Of a stretch of 58,105 bases of DNA, positions 16,264 through 25,849 are shown piece after piece. Within the stretch, counting starts at the first letter, position 1. Every line of letters begins with the position of its first letter. The notes beneath the pieces were generated by a model. That model was not told the origin of the DNA, did not search any database, and worked only from the letters and a program-made list of their open reading frames with translations. The translations under genes and the position numbers were made by a program. This DNA is from CAYPJE01 sp964410945 (GTDB lineage: Bacteria > Fidelibacterota > Marinisomatia > Marinisomatales > TCS56), in contig CAYPJE010000018.1 in the NCBI GenBank assembly GCA_964410945.1, positions 1 through 58,105 of the forward strand. The letters run 5' to 3'.

Positions 16264-16327
16264 GCTGTCAAAACAGCTGATTGGAGACGGAAAAACAATT
16301 AAAGGGCAACAGTTTGGCTGCCCTTAA
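16264..16327 (-). terminator. Intrinsic terminator of the GH16 gene
   Basis: On the minus strand, just past the GH16 stop, AAGGGCA (16302-16308) pairs with TGCCCTT (16319-16325), followed by TAATTGTTTTT. A second small hairpin GCTGT/ACAGC lies at 16264-16277. Confidence 0.6.
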
Positions 16328-16343
16328 TCATTCGAAAAACAGA

Positions 16344-19289
16344 TTATTTCAGCAGAATCATTTTCCTGGTGCGGGAATAATCACCTGCTTCAATCCGATA
16401 CAGGTATACACCGGCTGATACGGGCTGTCCGGCATTATCGCCGGTATTCCATACAACTGTCTTGAAACCAGGTTCTTCAAGCCGGTTAACCAACACTGCA
16501 ACTTCCCTTCCCAGGAGATCATAGACGGTCAGATTGACGAAAGCCTGCTGCGGCAGTTCATAGCTCAGCCTTGTGGCAGGATTGAAGGGATTGGGATAAT
16601 TTTGCCTCAAAGCGAATTCAGCCGGCGGTAGGCTGGAAGCATAGTTGTCAGTTGCCACAGTGGAAACCAGCGGAACATCGCCCAGTACACTTGGATTATG
16701 CCAGGCATTGTCAGCGGTGAAAATCGATGCCAGCGCACATTCCCGGTCACCGCCGTTATCATCATCATCGACGGCCACATCGAACCCGATTACCGATATA
16801 TTCGCCGCCGTTACCCCCAGGGTACTCCAGGGAATGCTCGCCTCAAGATTGTATCCCATGTCAGTGGTATACATAAGGAAATCAATTCCAGCCGTATTGC
16901 TGACGGAATTATTCCCCAGTTTAACGGCGCTGTCGTTCCAGCGGAATCCAAACTGGAAATCATTTATACCGTCATAACTGGCACCGCTGCTGTTGTCACC
17001 GTCAATAAATACTTCAACACAGTCATCTTTGTACCACTCGTCGCCGGAATCATTTATAATTGAAAGATCATTTACCTCCACCAGAAGATAGAGATTAGTG
17101 TTGTCATACAGTGCTTTCCACTGGGCGAAAAAATCAACGGTGCGGACGCCGACGGTGACGTTGTCGATTACCATTTCCGGCGTATTATACCATTCCGGTT
17201 CGATGCTGGTATCAATAGTGACAGGTGACTCAGTAAAATAAATTGCCGGGGCCGAGACAGGAAGATTATTGTTTACGCGCACCACCACCGCATCGCTGCC
17301 GGTGCCGCCGTCATTATCGGTTACCGTGAGCAGAAGCGGATGAACACCGACGCTGAAATCAAGAGTTGGTGATGGGGTAGAGGCGATTTCGATTCCGTTC
17401 TCTGACCAGGAATAACTCACCAGTGTACCATCGGAATCAGAACTGCCTGATCCGTCGAGTGTTACTGATTCAAAACCGTCGCCGTCCATATCAACCACTG
17501 TTTGATCCTCACCGGCCATGGCAACGGGCAGATAATTGTTGAGCACTGTAATCAGGACTATATCACTGGATGTATTTCCTTCATCATCGGTAACTGTGAG
17601 CGTAATCTCGTGCAGGCCCAAAACCAGGTCAACCGTTGCCGTCTCACCGGTTGCCAGCACTGTATCGCTGGCTGTCCAGGAGTAAAGATCGATGGTGCCG
17701 TTGCTGTCGCTGCTCAAAGATCCGTCCAGGGTAACGGCTTCCATATCATCGCCATCAGCGTCCTCAATGATTTGATCAGGGCCCGCGTTGGCAATGGGCG
17801 GATTGGCCGGTCCGCCGCCGTCCCAGTAGATATCATCCAGGGCAAAGACGCAGGCAGCGCCATTTTCCTCCAGAATAACGAATTCGTAGGTCATGAACCG
17901 CAAATCGATGAAATCGCCGCGAATATCGGCAATGGGAATGGAAGCCAGACCCCATTCGCCATTCCTGACCAGGCCGTAGGTGGTCTGGTTGGCAGGGAAT
18001 TCCACATAATTCTGATTGTCCCAGGTGTCGATGATACCAATCTTGAAACTAATATCGGCGGGAATCTTTATCATGAAATTTAGGCTGCCATCGCCGAAAT
18101 TGCTCATATTGCGCGGCTGAACCGACATGATACCGGCGCCAAACCAGCCCAGTCCGGTAGTTTGCCAGGTGATAACATTATCACCTTCATAGGGGGCAAT
18201 TGTACCTTCAGTCAGGGTGCCGGCCCAGACATAAATTTCGGAAGTAACGCCCGCTACCAGGCCGCCATTGGTGGCAGTGCTGTCGGTAAAAATTCCAAAT
18301 GATCCGCTTTCAGGATGAGGCGGTCCCAGCGTCACTTCACCTTGACCGTTCCATTCATAAACTCGAATGTAATCCAGATACATTTCTGCGGGAAATGTCA
18401 TCGAAACCGGCAGGCCGGAACCGGGATCGCCAAGGTTATAGGCATCGGTGAAGGCACCGCCAACAGCCAGGTTGGCAATCAGGTAGAATGGCTGCTGGAA
18501 TTCAGCCGAAACACTATCAATGGGGAAGGGGTCGGTATATAAATCATATTCCACACCATCATCTTCCACGACAAAGCGGATACTGTCTTCATCCCAGTAC
18601 ACGCGGTAAATCAGAAACCTGTCAACCAGGGGATTCAAATAATTGTAGTAGGGGCGGCAGTAATCGTCATCAGGATCCCAGGAAATACTGGCGGCGCCGG
18701 TGGGATTTTCCGGTGTCAGGGCATCATCGGAATAGAAAATTGCATTTGCCCCTACGGATTGATTTACATTGGAATTGTTCAGGCCGTTGCCGCCGTTGTG
18801 GGTGTCATGAAGATCCCGAAAGGCCTGTGAAGAACCCATTTCCATCATATCAAGTTCACCCTTTTCAGGCCAGGCATAGTTGGCAGTTCCCAGCAGCCAT
18901 ACAGCAGGCCAGCCGCCCAGATCAATATCAGGAATGCTGACCCTGGCTTCGATCATGCCGTATTGGATTGATACCCTGGATTTGGTGGTTACCTTACCGG
19001 AAGTATAGTTTAATGCACCGCCCCACTGATCAACAATTCCCGGTCCGCTTTCTTCACGGGCGGTTATTAGCAGGGCCATATTTCCCGCTTCGCCGGGGAT
19101 TTCGGCTATTTCAACATTGTCATAATGGTAATATTCCAGTTCACCGTTGCCCCAGCCCCAGCTGCCGTTGCCGGTGATTGTATTCCAGTTATCTAAATTA
19201 TTGAAATTATCTTCCCAGATAATTCCGCCGACCTGAGCAAACAGAAAATTCATGGCAATCAATAACAATGATGGGACAAAATTTTTCAC
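16344..19289 (-). CDS. Secreted multidomain GH16 glycoside hydrolase (laminarinase-like) with sorting domain
   Basis: 981 residues from the GTG at 19289, which has ACGGAG 6 bases upstream. Signal peptide about 1-19. GH16 domain about 22-275, with catalytic ELDMME: nucleophile Glu145, Asp147, acid/base Glu150. The ExDxxE form suggests beta-1,3(4)-glucanase activity. Then comes a beta-rich carbohydrate-binding-like region ending DDIYWDGG, two PKD-type domains (each starting xAxAGxDQ and holding DGSxSSDSxGT), a CBM9/DOMON-like domain (EWYKDDCVEVFIDGD), and the C-terminal sorting domain with NYPNPFNP and a final KMILLK. It is probably exported by a type IX-like route and attacks storage or cell-wall glucans. 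It has its own terminator. Confidence 0.9.
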   Translation of the reverse strand: MKNFVPSLLLIAMNFLFAQVGGIIWEDNFNNLDNWNTITGNGSWGWGNGELEYYHYDNVEIAEIPGEAGNMALLITAREESGPGIVDQWGGALNYTSGKVTTKSRVSIQYGMIEARVSIPDIDLGGWPAVWLLGTANYAWPEKGELDMMEMGSSQAFRDLHDTHNGGNGLNNSNVNQSVGANAIFYSDDALTPENPTGAASISWDPDDDYCRPYYNYLNPLVDRFLIYRVYWDEDSIRFVVEDDGVEYDLYTDPFPIDSVSAEFQQPFYLIANLAVGGAFTDAYNLGDPGSGLPVSMTFPAEMYLDYIRVYEWNGQGEVTLGPPHPESGSFGIFTDSTATNGGLVAGVTSEIYVWAGTLTEGTIAPYEGDNVITWQTTGLGWFGAGIMSVQPRNMSNFGDGSLNFMIKIPADISFKIGIIDTWDNQNYVEFPANQTTYGLVRNGEWGLASIPIADIRGDFIDLRFMTYEFVILEENGAACVFALDDIYWDGGGPANPPIANAGPDQIIEDADGDDMEAVTLDGSLSSDSNGTIDLYSWTASDTVLATGETATVDLVLGLHEITLTVTDDEGNTSSDIVLITVLNNYLPVAMAGEDQTVVDMDGDGFESVTLDGSGSSDSDGTLVSYSWSENGIEIASTPSPTLDFSVGVHPLLLTVTDNDGGTGSDAVVVRVNNNLPVSAPAIYFTESPVTIDTSIEPEWYNTPEMVIDNVTVGVRTVDFFAQWKALYDNTNLYLLVEVNDLSIINDSGDEWYKDDCVEVFIDGDNSSGASYDGINDFQFGFRWNDSAVKLGNNSVSNTAGIDFLMYTTDMGYNLEASIPWSTLGVTAANISVIGFDVAVDDDDNGGDRECALASIFTADNAWHNPSVLGDVPLVSTVATDNYASSLPPAEFALRQNYPNPFNPATRLSYELPQQAFVNLTVYDLLGREVAVLVNRLEEPGFKTVVWNTGDNAGQPVSAGVYLYRIEAGDYSRTRKMILLK

Positions 19290-19531
19290 AATTAACTCCG
19301 TAGGTGAACAATATTTAAAAAATGGTTCATTGGCTGCCCGGCAAATTACCAACTTCTGAAAACTAAATTGGCCATTATTTGAATACAGTATTTATAGCTT
19401 TAGAAATGATCTGTTCCATTGCTCCAGGCATTACAATTACCTGATCTGAACTAATCACTGTTATTCGTATTTTCCCACTTATTAATAGCAGTCCGGTTGT
19501 ACTGCTAATACATTGATTAGGGAAAAAAGCT

Positions 19532-20080
19532 ATGAGTCTGTTTGAATACATTATGGTCCTAACATCGATACTGATCAGTCTGGGTATCGCCGAACTGCTT
19601 TACGGTGTTGTCAGGATGCTGAAGTCTGATTTCAAGGAAGGTTTTTTTCTGCCCCAGGTATTATGGGCCGTATTTCTGTTTCTCCATTTGATTATCATCT
19701 GGTGGAGCCGCTGGGATTTGCGCGACACGATGGAATGGAATTTTAATCAGCTGCTCCTTTCACTGGCAGGTCCGGTCCTGATTTTCATCCTGGCAGGACT
19801 GGTATTTCCCCATAAACGGACTGCTCAGGTGTATTACTTCGCACAGCGAAAAGTATTTTTTTCTATCCTTGCCGTCGTTCCGATTGTGGATTTCTGTCAT
19901 GAAGTACTGATTGAAGGAACGGAAATCATCAGTACCGCCACAGTTATTATTGCCATTCTGTTTACGGCAATTGTATGGTCGCGGTTTTCGGAAAATGAAA
20001 CAATTCACACCTTAATGGCAATAATCGCCACCGGAGTAATACTCACATTTATATCAATGACAACCTATCTGCTCAACTGA
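19532..20080 (+). CDS. Integral membrane protein of unknown function
   Basis: 182 residues with five or six hydrophobic segments (about 5-25, 42-60, 73-92, 107-125, 133-150 and 160-180) and few motifs (WWSRWDLRD after helix 2). No family recognised. It is divergent from the GH16 gene across about 240 bases and is followed by the two-component genes. Nothing in the sequence links it to either. Confidence 0.6.
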   Translation: MSLFEYIMVLTSILISLGIAELLYGVVRMLKSDFKEGFFLPQVLWAVFLFLHLIIIWWSRWDLRDTMEWNFNQLLLSLAGPVLIFILAGLVFPHKRTAQVYYFAQRKVFFSILAVVPIVDFCHEVLIEGTEIISTATVIIAILFTAIVWSRFSENETIHTLMAIIATGVILTFISMTTYLLN

Positions 20081-20262
20081 TGAGTACCCAGGTTTATTAA
20101 TCAACCGGCTGGCCGGCATTACCGACCAGGCATCTGAACAATATACTGAAATAATAAATAATTGTAATTAGCAGAGGCAAATTCAGTATATTTAATTGAT
20201 TGTAAATGTGTCATAGGTAGTTTTATGCTGCTGTCAGGACGGCAATTTCTGCAGGATTATCA

Positions 20263-21333
20263 ATGAGAGCTGGAAAAATCAATAAATTCCCAATTCTTAT
20301 AGTTGATGATGATATCTGGATGGCCAGGTTGATTCTCCAGCGGCTATCAGGGAAAAATTATAATATCGAATCTGTTGCCGGCGGCCGGGAAGCGGTTAAA
20401 TGGATTGAAAAACACCCCGCATCAATAATTTTAATTGATTATCAGCTGGCAGATATGAATGCTGATGAAGTAATCAATCGTGTAGACACGGAAAAAAATC
20501 TGGTGGAATTTGTAGTTATGACCAGTATTGAGGAGATTAAAATTGCTGTGGTGATGATGCAGCTAGGTGCATTTGATTATATAATAAAGAATTATGAATT
20601 TCTGGCGACTCTGCCGGCCGTGGTGAAAAAGGTAACTGAGCATTTGGCAATCCGCGCTCAGCTGAAAGTATCTAATGCACAGCTGCAGGAATTATCATCG
20701 CACCTGCAGGTATCCCAGGAAAAGGAAAGATATAGAATTGCGTCTGATGTCCATGATGAGCTGGGCCAATCTCTGACTGCAATCAAGCTGGACCTGAGCT
20801 GGCTCAAGAGGGAAATTCAGCCGGAACTGCATGAAATGCTGGCCGGAACGATAGAACTGACTGACCGCACCATTGACTCTGTCCGCAGAATTACGTCACA
20901 GCTGCGGCCGCGGATTCTTGATCACCTGGGACTGGCAGCGGCAATTGAAATGCACGCCAAGGAGCTTATAACTCATTTCAACATTGTTGCCCGCTTCAAC
21001 AATCAGCTGGAAAATTTTAACCTGCCGGAAGAACAGTCAATTGCGTTTTATCGGATTATGCAGGAATCACTGAATAATGTAACCAAGCATTCAGGTGCAA
21101 AATCGGTAACGATTGACTTATTGCTGCGAAACGACGGGCTGGAAATGCAGATTGCTGATGACGGTAGGGGAGTGACTGACGAGGAATTGAATAATTATAA
21201 TTCAATGGGGATAGTGGGAATGCTGGAACGTCTGCGGCCCTGGAACGGAACGGTATCAGTTTCAAACCGGCCTGAAGGCGGGACCCTGGTCAGCGCCCGT
21301 TTGCCCTTGGGCGGAATGGTGGAAACAGTATGA
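20263..21333 (+). CDS. Receiver-histidine kinase hybrid, NarL/DegS-type kinase (REC-HisKA_3-HATPase)
   Basis: 356 residues, soluble. An N-terminal receiver (acidic pocket Asp15-17, phosphoacceptor Asp59 in LIDYQ, Lys109) joins through a helical linker to a HisKA_3 dimerisation domain with His164 in the motif DVHDELGQ. An HK-type ATPase follows, with an N-box (NNVTKHS), a G1 box (ADDGRGV), GIVGMLERL, and a final GGTLVSARLP. There is no membrane or sensor domain, so it is probably driven by phosphotransfer from another kinase. It overlaps the NarL-type regulator by 4 bases (ATGA). Confidence 0.9.
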   Translation: MRAGKINKFPILIVDDDIWMARLILQRLSGKNYNIESVAGGREAVKWIEKHPASIILIDYQLADMNADEVINRVDTEKNLVEFVVMTSIEEIKIAVVMMQLGAFDYIIKNYEFLATLPAVVKKVTEHLAIRAQLKVSNAQLQELSSHLQVSQEKERYRIASDVHDELGQSLTAIKLDLSWLKREIQPELHEMLAGTIELTDRTIDSVRRITSQLRPRILDHLGLAAAIEMHAKELITHFNIVARFNNQLENFNLPEEQSIAFYRIMQESLNNVTKHSGAKSVTIDLLLRNDGLEMQIADDGRGVTDEELNNYNSMGIVGMLERLRPWNGTVSVSNRPEGGTLVSARLPLGGMVETV

Positions 21334-21965
21334 TCAGAATTTTCATAGTTGACGATCATGCCCTGATCCGGGAGGGCATTAAGCGAATCATAAATAACAC
21401 CGCCAATATGGAAATAGTCGGTGAAGCAGGTGACGGAATTGAATTACTGAAGATATTGGGTAATGATGCAGTCGCCATCGACGTGCTCTTGCTTGATATA
21501 TCACTTCCTGGGCGAAATGGAATCGACATTCTGAAACAGGTTAAGGCGATAAAACCTGAAATTGCCGTTCTCATGCTGAGTATAATGTCAGAGGAAGAAT
21601 ATGCCATTCGGTCACTGAAAGCCGGTGCTTCCGGCTTCGTGAAGAAGGAGACCACACCTGATGTTCTGGTTGACGCAATCCACAAGGTTCAGGAAGGGGG
21701 GAAGTATGTCAGCACAGAACTGGCTGACAAACTGGTGGACCTGGTGGTCAGTGACAACAGCGGCAGTCTCCATGGACAGCTGTCGGACCGGGAATTCCAG
21801 GTGCTGGTGATGATTGCGGCAGGAAAGACTGTCTCTGAGATTGGTGAAGAACTATCCCTGAGCGTTAAGACAATCAGCAATTTTCGCAGCCGTATTCTAA
21901 AGAAAATGGGAATGGCAACGAATGCCAATCTGATGCATTATGCCATCAAGAATAATCTCATCTGA
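21330..21965 (+). CDS. NarL/FixJ-family response regulator
   Basis: 211 residues. The receiver domain has Asp8-Asp9, phosphoacceptor Asp56 (LLLDISLPGRNG) and Lys105 (GFVKKE). The C-terminal LuxR-type helix-turn-helix covers LSDREFQVLVMIAAGKTVSE and LSLSVKTISNFRSRILKKMG. It is the cognate partner of the overlapping kinase. Downstream genes encoding exported proteins (22131 and 22805) are plausible targets by position only. Confidence 0.93.
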   Translation: MIRIFIVDDHALIREGIKRIINNTANMEIVGEAGDGIELLKILGNDAVAIDVLLLDISLPGRNGIDILKQVKAIKPEIAVLMLSIMSEEEYAIRSLKAGASGFVKKETTPDVLVDAIHKVQEGGKYVSTELADKLVDLVVSDNSGSLHGQLSDREFQVLVMIAAGKTVSEIGEELSLSVKTISNFRSRILKKMGMATNANLMHYAIKNNLI

Positions 21966-22130
21966 GGGTTCTTGACTTGATTTATTAAGGGAATACGCTG
22001 CCATGTAGAGGCGTGATTACAGCCCTTGTAGGACAAACACCTATCCTGCAAGGGGAAGTGTGGATGCAGCTTTGGGGTGTTGGTCTGATTACGTTTTTAA
22101 TGACTTTTAAATAATATCCATCAAGCAGTT

Positions 22131-22667
22131 ATGGATATTGAAAAAATAATGTCTCACCGGTCAGTTTTCACCGCTGTGCTGATCTTAAACGGCCTTCTGG
22201 CTCAAAATTCTTTTTCGGTGGCCGGCACCGCTAACAATAGCGGTGATTCATACAGTCATGAACAGGAACTGTATGCCAGTCAGATTCGGTCCAGCTGCAG
22301 GCCTATGCACAAATTGTTTCAGAGCAGTGAAAACATTCCGGACAGTCTCCCGGCTGATATTCAAATAATTATATCATTTAACAGTGGGCTGAAAATTCCT
22401 GCGCTGACCATTATTTCAATCAGGGATGGCAGACTGGTGGTAAGGGACAAAAACGGCCGGTTCCAGGAAATACTGCTGGACTGTATTACCCAGATCGAAA
22501 TTCCTGCCTGTGAGATGAGAAAATTTGAAAATAAATCCGGCGGTTCCGACAATGACCGCTGGCTGCCAAATCTGTTTGCGAGGAATAAAAAATATATTCT
22601 TTCATTGGGCTGGCTCACAATGGAAGAAAAAATTGAATTATTGCAACTGCAGTTTATTGCCGCCTGA
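22131..22667 (+). CDS. Exported protein of unknown function
   Basis: 178 residues. A possible signal peptide runs to about residue 32 (VFTAVLILNGLLAQNSFSVA), preceded by a charged MDIEKIMSHR. Met7 at 22149 would give a tighter signal. The mature part has an IIISFNSGLKIPALTIISIRD region and two or three Cys, and no recognised domain. It lies between the response regulator and the large surface protein, on the same strand with gaps of about 165 and 137 bases. Confidence 0.45.
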   Translation: MDIEKIMSHRSVFTAVLILNGLLAQNSFSVAGTANNSGDSYSHEQELYASQIRSSCRPMHKLFQSSENIPDSLPADIQIIISFNSGLKIPALTIISIRDGRLVVRDKNGRFQEILLDCITQIEIPACEMRKFENKSGGSDNDRWLPNLFARNKKYILSLGWLTMEEKIELLQLQFIAA

Positions 22668-22804
22668 TCCGGTCCTGAACTTTACCGGATATAGCCCTGT
22701 GGTAAAGTAAATTCCTTTAACATTTCTGAGAAGTTTCTGTATGCATCAGGTATTTTTCCTTTCATATTCTGTGAAATCTGTCACATAGCTACTCGAATAA
22801 TAAA

Positions 22805-25207
22805 TTGTATATTTACTGCTTATTTTGGACAGTAGCAGTGTATTTTAGCAGGAAAATATCAACTAATATTGCCCTGACCGGATTATTCTTTTTCGTTATT
22901 GGCGAACTTCAGAGTCAACCGGCGGGCTATAATTATCGAAAGAAATATTCGATACAATCCAGCCAGATCAGCGGTGGTCTGGCATTTACGGATTTCCCGG
23001 TTCTGATCAGTTTAACAGAACCTGATCTGCGTTACACTGTTAACGGTGGCGGGGTGGAAAATCCCAGTGGATTTGACATTATATTTACTGCCGATGATGG
23101 TACCACGGTAATTGATCACGATCTGCAGTCATACAATTCTGTAAACGGAACCCTAATTGCCTGGATACGGTTTGCATCACTGCCTGCCACCGTGAATACC
23201 GAATTTTACCTCTATTATGGGAATAATGGTATATTCTCAAATCAGTCCAACACATCCACCTGGTCCTCTGACTATTTAAGAGTTTGGCATCTTGATGATT
23301 TAACCGAATCCACAGGTGATGGCTTTGACTTCACTGATTTTGGTTCAGTATCAAATACCAACGGGAAAATCGGTGTTGCACGTGAATTTGCTGGCAATGG
23401 CGATTATTTGGAGGATTCGAACGGTGGCACTTATCTGGATGGTCTAAACTCCCTCTCTATTTCGTTATGGATTAAAGCTGATGCAACCGGTACTGACCGT
23501 GGCCTGTTTTACGGCAGACCTCCAAATACCAGGGATAATCGAGTTGGATTGCGTCATGATGCTGCGGGACAATCAGGGGGAGGTACCAATGTCTTTCGAT
23601 CATCTCTACGAGTCGATCAGGCTGGGACTAATAAATCCATTCGTACGGAAACCAGCAATAATTCGCAAACCACCAATTGGCAATATGTAGTGATGACCAG
23701 AAGTGATGGTAATCCTATCAATATTTATCTAGATGGAAATCTTGATACACCTACCTCCACTACAATATTTACTGGCCCGACCAAGCAAACAATAACATTC
23801 CTGTTAGGCGTCGGTGCCATGGACGGTACTACCAGTTCCTGGGATGGTTTAATCGATGAGGCCCGAATCCTGGATGTGGAATTATCTCCAGACTGGATCG
23901 CCACAGAATACAATAACATGAACTCTCCTGGTACTTTTATCCTTGATACCTATGAGGAAAATGTTCCCACTCTGTCAGGCATAGAGTCAGTATCCCTGTC
24001 CTACCAGTCACTGCAGGCGCCAACAATTATGACTCAATCCCTGGAGGTACACGATTACGACGATTTAAACTTGGACAGTGCCCAGGTGCAGGTTTCCGGT
24101 AATTATGTCGGCACCGAAGATGTTTTGGCCTTTACAGACAGCTATGGAATTACCGGAAGCTGGAATAGCAGCACAGGAATTCTCAGTCTGACAGGAACCA
24201 CTGCTCAAGCCAATTATCAGTCAGCGCTGCGGACAATAACATATGAAAATACCAACCCCAATCCGTCAACTGCTACCAGGACCATCAGTATTAGAGTTCA
24301 TGATGGAACCACTTTCAGCTTGGCTGCCACAAGGGATATAACTCTAAATGCTGTAAACCAGGCCCCGGTATTAGCAAATATTGAAGGTGCCGCGCTTGAT
24401 TATATTGATGGTGATCCGTCAACTCCGGTCTCTGCCGCGATTACCATCAGTGATGTTGATGATGCCTATCTGGAAGGGGCGGAAATCTCAATTACGTCAA
24501 ATTACATCAGTGGTGAGGATAAACTGGAATTCTCAACCGCTAACGGTATTTTCGGCAGTTGGAATGGTACGTCCGGTATCCTAACCCTGTCGGGAACAGC
24601 AGCCACTGCCGACTACCAGTCTGCTCTGCATTCGGTGACCTATGACAATATTAATCCCGATCCTAACACAAGTACCCGATCAATTTCTATTGAAGTAGAT
24701 GACGGTACCGATACCAGCAATAGCCTCGCACGTGATATTACAGTCACTTCTGCCAATGATGCTCCCATTCTCAGCGTAATGGAATCCGGAGCGATCAACT
24801 ACAATGCAGGTGATGGTGCGGTAAGTCTGACATCCACCCTTGAAGTATCCGACGGTGATAATATTAACCTGGACAGTGCGATTATTGAGATTCGTGCCAA
24901 TTATTATATAAATGAAGACAGTCTGGGCTTCACCGACCAGCTGGGAATAAGCGGCAGCTGGGATAATACCAGTGGAAAACTGCTATTAACAGGTACAACT
25001 ACCATTGCCAATTACCAGACTGCTTTACGATCGGTAATTTATGAAAACCTGTCTGCCACACCTAATGCACTTACCAGAATAGTTGATTTTCGTGTAAATG
25101 ATGGTGAAGCATTCAGTGATACACTTTCCCGTGGGATTGCCTCGGGTTTACCCGCCACCATTTCCGACCTGGACACGGTGATGCAATTTAAGATCAAGGC
25201 GAAATAA
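22805..25207 (+). CDS. Secreted adhesin-like protein: DUF2341 + LamG + three tandem cadherin-like repeats
   Basis: About 800 residues. There is no ATG start; TTG at 22805 or GTG at 22838 are candidates and neither has a good ribosome-binding site. A hydrophobic signal (ALTGLFFFVIGELQSQ) precedes a DUF2341 domain (YRKKYSIQSSQISGGLAFTD ... FYLYYGN). A LamG/concanavalin domain follows (SLSISLWIKA ... GLIDEARILDVELS), then three repeats of about 133 residues with EDxLxFxxxxGIxGSWxxxxG and YQxALRxxxYEN cores. The chain ends soon after repeat 3, with no NYPNPFNP sorting domain, right before repeat DNA, so the C terminus may have been lost. Confidence 0.75.
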   Translation: MYIYCLFWTVAVYFSRKISTNIALTGLFFFVIGELQSQPAGYNYRKKYSIQSSQISGGLAFTDFPVLISLTEPDLRYTVNGGGVENPSGFDIIFTADDGTTVIDHDLQSYNSVNGTLIAWIRFASLPATVNTEFYLYYGNNGIFSNQSNTSTWSSDYLRVWHLDDLTESTGDGFDFTDFGSVSNTNGKIGVAREFAGNGDYLEDSNGGTYLDGLNSLSISLWIKADATGTDRGLFYGRPPNTRDNRVGLRHDAAGQSGGGTNVFRSSLRVDQAGTNKSIRTETSNNSQTTNWQYVVMTRSDGNPINIYLDGNLDTPTSTTIFTGPTKQTITFLLGVGAMDGTTSSWDGLIDEARILDVELSPDWIATEYNNMNSPGTFILDTYEENVPTLSGIESVSLSYQSLQAPTIMTQSLEVHDYDDLNLDSAQVQVSGNYVGTEDVLAFTDSYGITGSWNSSTGILSLTGTTAQANYQSALRTITYENTNPNPSTATRTISIRVHDGTTFSLAATRDITLNAVNQAPVLANIEGAALDYIDGDPSTPVSAAITISDVDDAYLEGAEISITSNYISGEDKLEFSTANGIFGSWNGTSGILTLSGTAATADYQSALHSVTYDNINPDPNTSTRSISIEVDDGTDTSNSLARDITVTSANDAPILSVMESGAINYNAGDGAVSLTSTLEVSDGDNINLDSAIIEIRANYYINEDSLGFTDQLGISGSWDNTSGKLLLTGTTTIANYQTALRSVIYENLSATPNALTRIVDFRVNDGEAFSDTLSRGIASGLPATISDLDTVMQFKIKAK
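23965..25150 (+). repeat. Three tandem coding repeats of about 400 bp
   Basis: The cadherin-like units start near 23970, 24369 and 24770. Each runs from an I-E/S-x-x-x-x-xY lead, through a GSW-x(5)-G core, to an R-(S/T)-I-x-(V/F)-x-D-G end. The period is about 133 codons. The copies are diverged at the DNA level, so this is an old expansion. Confidence 0.75.
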
Positions 25208-25240
25208 TCATAAACGGCAGCGGGTTTTCCCGCATGGTCA

Positions 25241-25453
25241 CTGTCGCCCTTCGACCAGTCTACGCGGAAGTTTATCTGCCGTAGCCCGTTACGGGCGCAG
25301 GCACGGCTACGACCCGGCAGGCACACTCAGGGTGACCAATCTATAATAAAAACAATGTCATGCTGAGCTTGCCTGTGCGCCGTAGTCTAAACGAAGGCGT
25401 ATCGAAGTATGAATGTGCAGCGAAGCCACCCTTAAACCAGCTCAGGGTGACAT
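25241..25453. repeat. Dispersed palindromic intergenic repeat, copies A3a and A3b
   Basis: The first unit (25241-25336) is almost the same as 13568-13668. The second (25356-25453) matches parts of 6921-7083: GTCATGCTGAGCTTGCCTGT, GTAGTCTAAACGAAGGCGTA and CGAAGTATGAATGTG, ending GCTCAGGGTGACA. Confidence 0.75.
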
Positions 25454-25464
25454 TGGTTTTCCTT

Positions 25465-25546
25465 TTTCTCACATCTCTCACTCATCACCAATGACTAATA
25501 ACCAACAACAAACCCCTTGCATAAGTACCTAAATAACAATAAACTC
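25465..25546 (+). promoter_or_regulatory. Promoter-like repeat cassette, copy P4
   Basis: Runs CACCAATGACTAATAACCAA then ACCCCTTGCATAAG. TTGCAT (25516-25521) and TAAACT (25539-25544) are 17 bases apart. It points at the restriction-modification module, whose first gene starts about 300 bases downstream. Confidence 0.5.
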
Positions 25547-25849
25547 TGGCTACTACACCGGTCGCGGAAAACGCACACTCTCATCTTGATTTTAGTCATT
25601 TCAATTACCCGGGGAAGGAAATTATCTCGAATTCTGATATGGATTGATGTTGAGAAAAATAAATCTGAATATATTTATCGACCATGAGGGAAACCTGAAT
25701 ATTATCCGGAATTGTAATTCAAAATATCATAAATTAATACAATCCTAAAATTCTTCATAAATAGTAGTTGGGCGGAAAACAGCTTCACAACCATAGGTAA
25801 AAAATAACAAAGACGTAGCGTCATTGTAGTTGCGTTTAAGAGTTTGTAA

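Larger units (their letters stand above)
25208..25849. other. Gene-free stretch of 642 bases between surface protein and methylase
   Basis: Contains a GCGGG-TTTT-CCCGC hairpin (25220-25233), two units of the A-type dispersed repeat, the promoter-like cassette P4, and about 300 bases of AT-rich DNA (25547-25849) in which I see no gene. The AT-rich part has the base composition of the restriction-modification module that follows. Confidence 0.7.
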
